From the NCBI GenBank assembly GCA_025054875.1, contig JANWYS010000004.1:2113-57136 (forward strand): a stretch of 55,024 nucleotides of DNA. Direction: 5' to 3'. Of the stretch, positions 34,117 to 42,646 are shown piece by piece. A program made the translations under genes and the position numbers. Numbering within the stretch: the first letter of the stretch is position 1; each line of letters starts with the position of its first letter. This stretch comes from Cytophagaceae bacterium. GTDB taxonomy: Bacteria; Bacteroidota; Bacteroidia; Cytophagales; Cytophagaceae. The notes beneath the pieces are model-generated. The model was given only the letters and a program-made list of their open reading frames with translations. It searched no databases and had not been told where the DNA came from.

Positions 34117-36339
34117 ATGGTTGAAGATTGTATGACGTACACCAAAAAAGATACTCTCCTGAAAAGTAACTACATCAGCCGGGACTTGAGTTGGATAAAT
34201 TTTAACACCAGAGTGCTGGACCAAGCCAAAAATATTACAAGAAATATTTTTGAGCGTCTGAAATTTATGGCCATAACAGCATCCAACCTGGACGAATTTT
34301 TCCAAATACGTGTTGGCAGTTTGTATAATTATATTGATTACGGCAAAGAACGGATAGACTATTCAGGCTTGCGAGAGCAACAGTTTAGAAAAACACTTTT
34401 AAGCGAGGTACAATCTTTTTATAAACATCAGATAGACTACTTTGAGCGCTCATTGCGCCCGGAGTTCAGAAAAAATGGCTTTGACATAGCCTCACAAGAA
34501 GACCTCAACGAAAAAGATAAAGAAGGCATAGAAGATTATTTTATGAACATCGTATATCCCATGCTCACCCCCATGGCTTATGATGGTTATCATTCATTTC
34601 CCATTTTGGTAAATAAAATGCTCACTCTGGGTGTCATAACCAGAAATCCGGGCGGTGGAAAAGATAATGACAAAAAATTATCATTCGTACAAGTACCTCA
34701 AAATCTACCTCGCTTTTATACCATTGACAAAGGAGACATCATCCTCTTTATGCCACTTGAAGACATCATCAAATGGCATATTGACAAACTCTATAGAAAT
34801 GTGGAATTGATTTCCATGACTCTGTTCAGAATAACACGCAACGGAGATTTTTCAATAGAAGAAAGCGATGACATAGAAGAGCAATATATTGAAGAAATAA
34901 CACGAAAACTAAAAAGCCGAAAAACCGCCAGAGTTGTGCGTATAGAAGCTGAAAGCGGATATTCAGAGTGGATGATGAAAATCCTCAAGGAACGATATGA
35001 AATTGACAACCTGAATGTATTTGAAAACTCCTCTATAATAGACTATACCTGCCTTTGGCAAATCATAAATCATGACGAATTCAAAGATAATTTGTTTGTA
35101 GCTCCGGTACCCGTGAAACCCATCAGCTTTCCCACTTATGATGAAGAAGACCCTTTCGAATATCTGAAAAAAAACGATGTATTACTGCATCAACCTTACA
35201 ACAGCATGCAGCTTGTATTAGACCTTCTGGAAAGAGCTGCCGAAGACCCTAATGTATTGGCCATAAAAATTACGATTTATCGCCTGGCAAAAAAATCAAG
35301 AATCACCAATGCTTTGTTGAAAGCCGCAGAAAACGGAAAACACGTATCTGTCCTTTTTGAAGTAAAAGCACGCTTTGATGAAGAAAATAACATCCGTGAA
35401 GGGCAACGCTTGCAAAAAGCCGGATGCTTCGTAGTATATGGTGTAAACCGCCTGAAAACGCACACCAAGCTCATGATGATTGTGCGCAAGGAAGATAAAG
35501 GAAAAGTGACGCGCTATGTGCACATGTCTAGCGGAAATTACAACGAAGATACGGCGCGATTGTATACAGATATAAGTTTGCTCACCACAAATGAAATATA
35601 CGCACACGATGTGAATGAATTCTTTAATGCGATAACGGGCCACTCCATGCCTGAAAAATATTCTTACTTAATCACTGCACCCGGCAACATGCGTCAACGC
35701 CTCATAGAGCTCATAAATCAAGAAGCAGAAAATGCCCGAAAAGGATTGCCCGCCGGCATAGTTATAAAAGTAAATTCTTTGCAAGACTTGGCCATCATTG
35801 ATGCTTTTTACCAGGCCTCCAATGCAGGGGTACCCATAAAACTCATTGTGCGTGGCATGTGCTGTTTGAGACCGGGAAGAAAAAACCTCAGCGAAAACAT
35901 TTATGTAAAATCTATTGTTGGAAATTTTTTAGAACACGGACGTTTATACTACTTTCACAACAACGGCGACCCGTTGGTTTATGGTGGTAGTGCCGATATG
36001 ATGGTAAGAAGTTTCGACCGCAGAATAGAATCGCTTTTTCTCATAACAGACCCTCTTCTGAAACAAGAAGCCATAAACATCCTGGATTACAACCTTAAGG
36101 ATAATGTAAACTCTTATGTTTTACTTGAAGATGGAACTTATGTAAAAATTGCTCCCTCCAAAGACGAAGCAGAGTTCGATACTCATGTGGAATTTTTCAA
36201 AGTAAAGAAAAACACTGTGCTTAAGGCCAAGTTGTTTGACTTTGAAAATAAACCAACAGCTGACACTTCTGCTAAAAAGAAAACTACCCGAAAGAAAAAA
36301 AACATCTTGACCGAAAAACTCAACACTGAAAATGAATAA
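34117..36339 (+). CDS. ppk1: Polyphosphate kinase 1
   Basis: Reversibly polymerises the ATP gamma-phosphate into polyphosphate. 740 aa from ATG 34117; ATG 34132 is an alternative, and the TTG at 34099 is less likely. N-terminal helical domain (SRDLSWINFNTRVLDQA; TASNLDEFFQIRVGSL), head domain with ATP contacts, and two phospholipase-D-like catalytic domains. The first holds the phosphorylated His in NRLKTHTKLMMIVRK; the second holds FHNNGDPLVYGGSADMMVRS. A Lys-rich tail (KKKTTRKKKN) extends the end. A likely promoter (TATCTTTA at 34067-34074 with TTTG at 34041-34044) precedes it. Confidence 0.96.
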   Translation: MVEDCMTYTKKDTLLKSNYISRDLSWINFNTRVLDQAKNITRNIFERLKFMAITASNLDEFFQIRVGSLYNYIDYGKERIDYSGLREQQFRKTLLSEVQSFYKHQIDYFERSLRPEFRKNGFDIASQEDLNEKDKEGIEDYFMNIVYPMLTPMAYDGYHSFPILVNKMLTLGVITRNPGGGKDNDKKLSFVQVPQNLPRFYTIDKGDIILFMPLEDIIKWHIDKLYRNVELISMTLFRITRNGDFSIEESDDIEEQYIEEITRKLKSRKTARVVRIEAESGYSEWMMKILKERYEIDNLNVFENSSIIDYTCLWQIINHDEFKDNLFVAPVPVKPISFPTYDEEDPFEYLKKNDVLLHQPYNSMQLVLDLLERAAEDPNVLAIKITIYRLAKKSRITNALLKAAENGKHVSVLFEVKARFDEENNIREGQRLQKAGCFVVYGVNRLKTHTKLMMIVRKEDKGKVTRYVHMSSGNYNEDTARLYTDISLLTTNEIYAHDVNEFFNAITGHSMPEKYSYLITAPGNMRQRLIELINQEAENARKGLPAGIVIKVNSLQDLAIIDAFYQASNAGVPIKLIVRGMCCLRPGRKNLSENIYVKSIVGNFLEHGRLYYFHNNGDPLVYGGSADMMVRSFDRRIESLFLITDPLLKQEAINILDYNLKDNVNSYVLLEDGTYVKIAPSKDEAEFDTHVEFFKVKKNTVLKAKLFDFENKPTADTSAKKKTTRKKKNILTEKLNTENE

Positions 36340-36376
36340 TTATTACTTATCTTTGAGCATCTAAACAAATTTATCT

Positions 36377-36751
36377 ATGAGAAAAATTATACTCGCTGGA
36401 ATAGCTATATTAATATTGGCTGCCGGTATATTTGCTTATTTACTGATTCGTCCTTACAGCACAGGTTCCAGAGTAGGTACATTGGTGAAGCTTAGCAAAA
36501 AAGGATTATTTTTCAAAACATGGGAGGGAGAACTCAACATGGCAATGGTAGTAGGCGAAACCGGCTCTGCCAGCGCTCCGGCAAAGCCATGGTTTTTTTC
36601 CGTTAATGCGGATGATGATGACCAAATCATAAAAGACTTAGACGCTCTGCAAGGTAAACGTGTCAGATTATTTTACGAAGAATATTTATGGAAGCTTTTC
36701 TGGAACGGCGATACCAAATACTTTGTCTATAAAGCAGAACTAGTAAAATAA
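36377..36751 (+). CDS. Small membrane-anchored conserved protein
   Basis: 124 aa. An N-terminal transmembrane segment (KIILAGIAILILAAGIFAYLL) precedes a short beta-rich periplasmic domain with GSRVGTLVKLSKKGLFFKTWEGELNM and DLDALQGKRVRLFYEEYLWK. This small family is widespread in Bacteroidota, where I recall it being labelled 6-phosphogluconate dehydrogenase; nothing here supports that, as no NADP-binding or catalytic motif is present. It lies between ppk1 and pcm on the same strand and has a good -7 box (TATCTTTG, 36348-36355) of its own. Confidence 0.85.
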   Translation: MRKIILAGIAILILAAGIFAYLLIRPYSTGSRVGTLVKLSKKGLFFKTWEGELNMAMVVGETGSASAPAKPWFFSVNADDDDQIIKDLDALQGKRVRLFYEEYLWKLFWNGDTKYFVYKAELVK

Positions 36752-36785
36752 AATATAGCTAAAATAATCACAGCCATTCACTACC

Positions 36786-37445
36786 TTGGATAAATTCACA
36801 GACTCCTTCAGGCATCAGGGTTTACGAAAAAAACTAGTAAAATTACTCAGGGAAAAGGGAATAAAAGACGAAAAAGTATTGGCTGCCATCGAATCATTCC
36901 CGAGGCATATATTTTTTGACGAAGCTTTTCTTGAGCATGCCTATCAAGACAAAGCATTTCCTATTGGCGAAGGACAAACTATATCTCAACCTTACACTGT
37001 AGCCGTACAAACATCTCTCTTGAACATAAAAAAAGGAGACAAAGTGCTTGAAATAGGTACAGGCTCCGGATATCAAGCTTGTATTCTCTATTTGATGGGC
37101 GCTAAGGTGTATTCTATTGAGTACAATAAAAACCTTTTCAACAAAACCCGTATGCTCATCAACTCGTTGAATTATGATATAAAACTCTTCTACGGCGACG
37201 GTTCTAAAGGGCTTCCTGGTTTTGCGCCTTATGACAAAATAGTAGTCACTGCAGCAACACCAGGCACACCCTCTGTACTGCTTGAACAGCTAAATGTAAA
37301 TGGCATACTTGTAGCCCCCGTTGGCAACGAGCATGTACAAGCTATGAAGCAATATATTAAACAGGCAGATGGATCGTACTCCGAAAAGGATTTTGGACAG
37401 TATAAATTTGTTCCGCTATTGGGTGCGCACGGATGGCGGAATTGA
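36786..37445 (+). CDS. pcm: Protein-L-isoaspartate O-methyltransferase
   Basis: 219 aa SAM-dependent repair enzyme that methylates isoaspartyl residues so they revert to aspartate. Motifs in order: ESFPRHIFFDEAF, substrate-binding IGEGQTISQPYTVA, SAM motif I VLEIGTGSGYQACIL, IEYNKNLFNKTR, and IVVTAATPGTPSVLLEQL. It starts at TTG 36786 because no ATG or GTG lies between the preceding stop and the conserved region. It converges on the T9SS cargo gene with a gap of only 10 bp. Confidence 0.96.
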   Translation: MDKFTDSFRHQGLRKKLVKLLREKGIKDEKVLAAIESFPRHIFFDEAFLEHAYQDKAFPIGEGQTISQPYTVAVQTSLLNIKKGDKVLEIGTGSGYQACILYLMGAKVYSIEYNKNLFNKTRMLINSLNYDIKLFYGDGSKGLPGFAPYDKIVVTAATPGTPSVLLEQLNVNGILVAPVGNEHVQAMKQYIKQADGSYSEKDFGQYKFVPLLGAHGWRN

Positions 37446-37455
37446 AAACAGATAG

Positions 37456-38238
37456 TTATTTCTTGTATATCTTGTTTGTCTGATTATCTACATTCAGATA
37501 ATACACACCGGATGGCTGGTTGCTGATATCTATCTCTTTGCCTCTGCCTTTTTTCACCGAAGTACCGTAAGCATCCAGCACTTCATAGTCTGCCTCCCTG
37601 GATAGGGTAATTTTATCAGACACGCGAGTGGGATAAAAAGTAACTTTTTCAACTTTTGAAGTATACTCTACTATGTTGGAGTATATCACTTGCCCATCAG
37701 GCTCTACATATTTTATTCTGTACTTATTGATAGAAGAATGATGGACATTCCTTACATCTATGTCGTAATTATTTATCAATACACCTCCTTTAGCAGGAAG
37801 TTCTTTTATGGGTTGCCATGAATTATATAGGAAATGCTCTACAATCATTTTCCCGTCTTTTTTCTCGCCTTTGGTAGACCATGTCATATGTTCTTCAGTT
37901 ACTTGAAATGAGTTAAACGTAAATGATGAACTGGATTTAATGACCTGTGGGTTCAATATTTTAGGTTTACATTCGTCTTTATGAATGAGTTTTATGGTTA
38001 CAGGATCATTCATCTTCAAGTGAGAAAGGTCTATTTCAAATGCACTTGATTTGATGTTTTGATTTACCTTTATATCGTTTACCAACACTTCGGTCACACA
38101 AAAATTATCTGCTCCTAAACTGGGATTTTGTACATAAATATTTTTACCTTGGTATGTTCCTGATAATACAACTATTCCTGCATCTGCGGCAATTGCAACA
38201 AAAAACAGCAGGTAACCCAGTAAAAATCTAATTTTCAT
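37456..38238 (-). CDS. Secreted T9SS cargo protein with type A sorting domain
   Basis: 260 aa. N-terminal signal peptide (RFLLGYLLFFVAIAADA), a central ~150-residue beta region without a recognised family, and a C-terminal ~75-residue type IX secretion (Por) sorting domain: VEKVTFYPTRVSDKITLS, then YEVLDAYGTSVKKG, then IDISNQPSGVYYLNV and a basic end. Such tails direct outer-membrane translocation and are removed or linked to LPS at the surface. It points to an active T9SS, whose machinery genes are outside the window. Function of the mature part unknown. Confidence 0.88.
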   Translation of the reverse strand: MKIRFLLGYLLFFVAIAADAGIVVLSGTYQGKNIYVQNPSLGADNFCVTEVLVNDIKVNQNIKSSAFEIDLSHLKMNDPVTIKLIHKDECKPKILNPQVIKSSSSFTFNSFQVTEEHMTWSTKGEKKDGKMIVEHFLYNSWQPIKELPAKGGVLINNYDIDVRNVHHSSINKYRIKYVEPDGQVIYSNIVEYTSKVEKVTFYPTRVSDKITLSREADYEVLDAYGTSVKKGRGKEIDISNQPSGVYYLNVDNQTNKIYKK

Positions 38239-38437
38239 AGAATAGTTTTTTTCAAAAATGTATTTTTTAAATTACACAAAAATGATCAAATATTAACTAT
38301 TAAACAAATATCTAAAAAACATTTTTTACAAGGTTTATTTTCAAATAATGCAATTTTTTTCCTATCAATTCAGTTAAATAATGAAAAATAACTCTTGAAT
38401 CATACAAATTAAAACTATATATTGAAGGTATACAGAT

Positions 38438-39706
38438 ATGAAAATGAAAAAGCTCTTATTTATTGTCTTTGTCTGGGCAGTAGCTGCTATTCCGTGCAAA
38501 GCAAACTACATTTTAGTGCCTATGGATAAAGCACAGAAAAATCACCTCAAGGGGTATGGTATAGCCTACTGGGTACTTACGCAAGATACAGAAGTGAATT
38601 GGCTGCTCAATTACAGGGGAGGTAGCTTTATGTTTGCCTATCAATCTAGATTTGAAAATGAACTAATCATAAGAGGGGTTAGCTATGAAGTAATATCCAA
38701 TGCTCAGTACATGGAAATCGTAAACTACATCTCCAACCCGGATGTAAACATGGATGTAATGAAATTAGAAAAAGCACCCAAAATAGCTGTATACTCTCCC
38801 AAGACTAAACTTCCGTGGGATGATGCTGTTACCATGGTGCTAACCTATGCAGAAATTCCATATACAGTGGTGTTTGATGATGAGGTTTTATATAATGAAC
38901 TTCCCAAATATGATTGGCTGCATTTACATCATGAAGACTTTACCGGACAATACGGAAAATTTTATGGGCAGTATCGCCATCGTGATTGGTACATCAAACA
39001 GCAACAAGAGTATGAAGCATCTGCACGAAAACATGGATTCAAAAAAGTATCTGAACTGAAGTTGGCTGTAGTAAAAAAAATAAGAGACTTTTGTGCAGGA
39101 GGAGGATTTTTGTTTGCCATGTGTTCAGCTACCGATACCTATGATATTGCCTTGGCTGCCGAGGGTACAGACATATGTGAAGCTATGTATGATGGTGATG
39201 GCATTGACCCGGCTGCTCAAAAAAAATTAAACTTCAACAACACGTTTGCCTTCCATAACTTTACTATCAGTACTGACCCGTATGAGTACGAATTTTCTAA
39301 CATTGACAATAGCCCACAAGAGAGAGGCCTCAACGAAAACAATGACTATTTTACCTTGTTCCAATTTTCTGCAAAATGGGATCCTATACCCACCATGCTA
39401 ACACAAAATCACGAAACAACCATAAAAGGTTTTATGGGACAAACCACAGCTTTTAAGAAAAAATTAGTAAAACCCGATGTGCTCATTATGGGCGAAAACA
39501 AAGCCATAGGTGAAGCACGCTACATTCATGGAATATACGGTAAAGGAACATGGACTTTTTACGGTGGCCACGACCCGGAAGATTACCAACATTTTGTAGA
39601 GGAAGAACCTACTGACTTAAACCTCTATCCAAACTCACCGGGGTTCAGACTTATACTAAACAACGTACTCTTCCCTGCTGCGAAAAAGAAAAAACAAAAA
39701 ACTTAA
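38438..39706 (+). CDS. Secreted protein of the family often labelled asparagine synthetase B in Bacteroidota
   Basis: 422 aa. Signal peptide (KLLFIVFVWAVAAIPCKA) and a mature protein starting NYILVPMDKAQKNHLKGYGI. Contains a Rossmann/glutamine-amidotransferase-like region (KIAVYSPKTKLPWDDAVTMV; CAGGGFLFAMCSATDTYDIA) and a conserved GKGTWTFYGGHDPEDY near the C-terminus. Relatives are usually called asparagine synthetase B, but there is no AsnB N-terminal Cys nucleophile and no ATP-pyrophosphatase SGGxDS motif, and the protein is exported. A periplasmic class I GATase-like or DUF4159-related fold is my reading. The KKKKQKT tail is highly basic. Confidence 0.78.
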   Translation: MKMKKLLFIVFVWAVAAIPCKANYILVPMDKAQKNHLKGYGIAYWVLTQDTEVNWLLNYRGGSFMFAYQSRFENELIIRGVSYEVISNAQYMEIVNYISNPDVNMDVMKLEKAPKIAVYSPKTKLPWDDAVTMVLTYAEIPYTVVFDDEVLYNELPKYDWLHLHHEDFTGQYGKFYGQYRHRDWYIKQQQEYEASARKHGFKKVSELKLAVVKKIRDFCAGGGFLFAMCSATDTYDIALAAEGTDICEAMYDGDGIDPAAQKKLNFNNTFAFHNFTISTDPYEYEFSNIDNSPQERGLNENNDYFTLFQFSAKWDPIPTMLTQNHETTIKGFMGQTTAFKKKLVKPDVLIMGENKAIGEARYIHGIYGKGTWTFYGGHDPEDYQHFVEEEPTDLNLYPNSPGFRLILNNVLFPAAKKKKQKT

Positions 39707-39821
39707 TACGGACACTATTCTTCTTTCACATGGTGTTTATGTGCCTTTCTGGAAAAACAATCGTATGCATACATGCAATGTAACACTGTTGTTATCACTT
39801 GTAATATTGTTGAATTAAAAC

Positions 39822-40517
39822 ATGTATCTGATCTGTAATAAAATTATACTATTCATAGCGGTATACAGCTTGCAATGCCTTAACACTCCGTTAAAAGCAC
39901 AACCCGATACATCAAAAACCAACATTATCTTTAACAAACATTCACCCAAGAAAGGTATCTATCAAAATTTTGAAGAGTTCAGGAGCAACAACCCTGCAAT
40001 GTCATACAACGCTATCGTAGTAAAAACCAGGGAAACCGTAACCACTAAGGATTCAATTCTTGAAGTATACAAATTAGAATTTCCTAAAAAAATGAAAATA
40101 AGTATAGAAAATGGTTCTCCTATATGGGGATTTTCCGATGGCAAAAATGTGTATATAGCCCGAAAAAACAATTTCTCAAAAAACCTTCGATACGACAAAC
40201 TTAAGTACATCGGCAGGTATTGTTATTACCAAACCGGAGGCAGCTACAACACTTCACAATTTTCACATCCGGGAGCTTCCGGAAATGTAAATACAACAAA
40301 AGGAGGAAAGCCGCGGGAATTGTTGGAAAAAGCCATAGACATAAACACCGGAGAACATTTTGAACTCACAAAAAACAAACTCCGTGAGATACTTTCACAT
40401 GATGTTCAATTGCTGAACGCATATCTCATGGAAAGGGAAAATGACAAGAAATACATGATGCCTCACTATCTGATCTTGTATGCCGAAAAGCATATTGAGG
40501 AAATCAACTTCAGATAA
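39822..40517 (+). CDS. Secreted hypothetical protein
   Basis: 231 aa with a signal peptide (IILFIAVYSLQCLNTPLKA). The mature part opens DTSKTNIIFNKHSPKKGIY, then EEFRSNNPAMSYNAIVV. It is mixed alpha/beta with aromatic-rich blocks (GFSDGKNVYIARKNNF; LKYIGRYCYYQTGGSYN). No lipobox, membrane helix, T9SS tail or known motif was found. It follows the 422-aa protein on the same strand with a 115-bp gap. I do not recognise the family. Confidence 0.75.
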   Translation: MYLICNKIILFIAVYSLQCLNTPLKAQPDTSKTNIIFNKHSPKKGIYQNFEEFRSNNPAMSYNAIVVKTRETVTTKDSILEVYKLEFPKKMKISIENGSPIWGFSDGKNVYIARKNNFSKNLRYDKLKYIGRYCYYQTGGSYNTSQFSHPGASGNVNTTKGGKPRELLEKAIDINTGEHFELTKNKLREILSHDVQLLNAYLMERENDKKYMMPHYLILYAEKHIEEINFR

Positions 40518-40638
40518 TTTTTAGTAATGATATCACACTGGTACTATCCCAAAAAGTGTGTATGAAGTGTAGTTGTTTTTTTACAAACATAGTATCTCTC
40601 TATTTTGAAAGCTACCTTCACGTGCCTACAGATGATTG

Positions 40639-40750
40639 GTTGTACACAAGAGTGAACATACTTCCACCAGGGATAGAACGGAAAGCCTGCAGCATGGCGT
40701 TGCATCTATACGTAGAGTATGAGGACTTGTAGTGATAGTCTGGACGCCCC
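40639..40750 (+). repeat. Dispersed repeat family, diverged copy
   Basis: Aligns with 47269-47386. Conserved arm 40657-40693 (begins CATACTTCCACCAGGGATAG) matches 47289-47325 at 32 of 37 positions. The second arm, 40721-40748, matches 47357-47384 at 23 of 28, with a variable 27-nt middle. Its start (AGGGATA..) and end (GATAGTCTGGACGCCCC) resemble the reverse complement of the GC-rich copies, suggesting one family. Confidence 0.7.
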
Positions 40751-40763
40751 AAAGACTGCAACG

Positions 40764-40866
40764 GTTTGCCCGAATCTCTCAAAAAACTCTTCAAATTGTC
40801 ATTTGTCAATTGAACCCATCCTTAGCTAAGCTTCCAACCTGATCCTTTTTTTCCTCATGCGTAATC
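40764..40866 (+). repeat. Module shared with 23.97-24.08 kb
   Basis: Contains GTTTGCCCGAATCT (40764-40777), the diverged 18-mer 40793-40810, AAGCTTCCAACCTGA (40828-40842) and TCATGCGTAATC, in the same order as at 23970-24080. It directly follows the dispersed repeat at 40639-40750. Confidence 0.6.
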
Positions 40867-41142
40867 CAAGTTCAGCCAAAAACTTAACGTTAGAGGTTTA
40901 CGGAGTTCTCTCAAATGTATAGCATTTGAAAATATTAATGCCATCCATTTCTAAGGCAGCTAACTACTGTTCTCAATAAGTCAAAATGTTATTGCATAAA
41001 AACGCTTTAACTCACTTCAAGTTTTCAATGCAAGTCTATGCAACAAGTATGTTGAATTTAATGCAAATTGAGTATGCAATAGATCGCATTTCGAGTTCGG
41101 TGATTCATTCATGAATACAAGTAATACTTCATTTGGATAAAT

Positions 41143-42588
41143 TTAACCACCGATAAGCCTCTCGATAAATTCTTTATCTTTTTTGATAAAGTGAAATGGA
41201 GAAAAATGACGAGTGGCCTCTAGTTTTGATAATCTTTGCAACAAGGCTTGAATTTTTGCTGCTTTACCCTTTTTGGCCTCACTGATTGCTGTTTTCATAA
41301 TTTTTGAATAGATTACGATATGAACACATTCGCTTTTGCCTATCAGCCTTACCTGCCTTTGTATACTGTTTATGAGTTGAGTAAACAAATCGTTGTCTTT
41401 CATGATGCAATACATGAGGCTTAGAAAGAGTTTTACCTCCATTTGGATCATGGGAAGTTTTTTCAGATTTTGTTCGTTAAGCATGCTATTTATCATTCTG
41501 GCAGCTTCGTCATATTTTCCCGCATAGTAGCAACTCAATGCGCGGTACACAGTATACAGCACAAATGCAGGTACATTTGATTTATCTACCTCGTAATCGA
41601 AAAATATATGCTTATTTTCTTCATATAATGCTTTTTCCGTGTTTGTTTTAAGATGTTTGGACAATTTAGTTATCAGAAATTGATAAGGGTAAGTATATGC
41701 TCCATAGTTTGTGAGGAGGGTGCTTAAATTATCGTTCAGGTCTTGGTAACCTGCAATGTAGCTGTTATGAGTTTCCGTTGAATTCATGTATTCAAATCGT
41801 AAATACTCAAACACTGGCTTAAGGTGAAAATAAGTAGCATCCAGGTAATACATGTCGAATATTCCGGATACTTTTTCCAGCATGGTCTCTATGGATTCCT
41901 CATAAGATTGATTTGTATTATCCACCATGAATATGCGGTGAAAAATTTCTACACAGCACATCAACACATAGAGTCGGTGCGACTTATACAGGTTGGCTAC
42001 ATTTTGAATTTCTTGCTTCAGTAATTGTAAGTTGAGTTTATCGGCATCTTGTTTAGTAAGTATATAGTCGCCGTATTTACGAAAGTATTGTGCTAGGAGG
42101 TCTTCCGTTTTGTCTACGGCAAGCATGTAGGCTACATGCTTATTGTATAGCTGAGAGTAGCTGAAATATTCCGGAGTGCCGATGTGAAGTTTTTTAAGAT
42201 TTTTATATATTATGGTGAGTTCATTGGCCAGGTCGTAATCCATAAGTTCTTTTTCTAACTTTTTGAGAGTAGCAATGGCAATGGCTCTCTTTTTAGTAAA
42301 CAGGATTTCGTTTATGGTGGCTACTTTTTTCAACAGAGTAATGCGTGGAGTTTCCATCTGTTGCAACAAGTGTTCTTCTATCTTTTGGTTAAGCCTTGAA
42401 CGCATGGTATAATAGGCATTACTGTTGAGGTTGAGTTCGCTCATGATTTTGGTATCGGAGAGCTGGCGCTCTTTTATATATTTTAACAAAAGGGCTGATT
42501 TTTCCGCATTGCTCTCTATGAGCGAGTTATAGATAGCCATATAGTCTTGTTGCGACAATTGCTTAATTATGTTCTTCAGCTTTGACAT
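41143..42588 (-). CDS. All-helical cytoplasmic protein of unknown function
   Basis: 481 aa, no signal peptide, predicted almost entirely helical with TPR-like periodicity (residues ~60-460). It opens with a short helix-turn segment (LSQQDYMAIYNSLIESNAEK, then DTKIMSELNLNSNAYYTM) that resembles a small DNA-binding or initiation module of repeat proteins. Later blocks such as LYTVYRALSCYYAGKYDEAA and LFLSLMYCIMKDNDLFTQLI are tetratricopeptide-like. It follows the acyl-CoA dehydrogenase gene (58 nt) on the minus strand, probably co-transcribed. I do not recognise a named family; a protein-interaction role is inferred. Confidence 0.82.
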   Translation of the reverse strand: MSKLKNIIKQLSQQDYMAIYNSLIESNAEKSALLLKYIKERQLSDTKIMSELNLNSNAYYTMRSRLNQKIEEHLLQQMETPRITLLKKVATINEILFTKKRAIAIATLKKLEKELMDYDLANELTIIYKNLKKLHIGTPEYFSYSQLYNKHVAYMLAVDKTEDLLAQYFRKYGDYILTKQDADKLNLQLLKQEIQNVANLYKSHRLYVLMCCVEIFHRIFMVDNTNQSYEESIETMLEKVSGIFDMYYLDATYFHLKPVFEYLRFEYMNSTETHNSYIAGYQDLNDNLSTLLTNYGAYTYPYQFLITKLSKHLKTNTEKALYEENKHIFFDYEVDKSNVPAFVLYTVYRALSCYYAGKYDEAARMINSMLNEQNLKKLPMIQMEVKLFLSLMYCIMKDNDLFTQLINSIQRQVRLIGKSECVHIVIYSKIMKTAISEAKKGKAAKIQALLQRLSKLEATRHFSPFHFIKKDKEFIERLIGG

Positions 42589-42646
42589 AAAACAAGGATA
42601 AGGTAGTTTACGTATGTTGTATATTTAATATACGAATTTTAAAAAA

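Larger units (their letters stand above)
40518..41142. other. Gene-free region with a dispersed repeat and an ATGCAA cluster
   Basis: Holds the repeat copy at 40639-40750, the shared module at 40764-40866, and, nearer the right end, five ATGCAA/TTGCAT hexamers in 88 bp (40992-41079). No supported coding frame; the 64-codon minus frame over the repeat is not counted as a gene. Confidence 0.6.

Noticed and set aside
40618-40809. A 63-codon minus-strand frame over the diverged repeat
   Set aside because: It runs across the repeat arms and the linked module; no conserved protein is visible, and the other copy of the repeat does not keep the frame.
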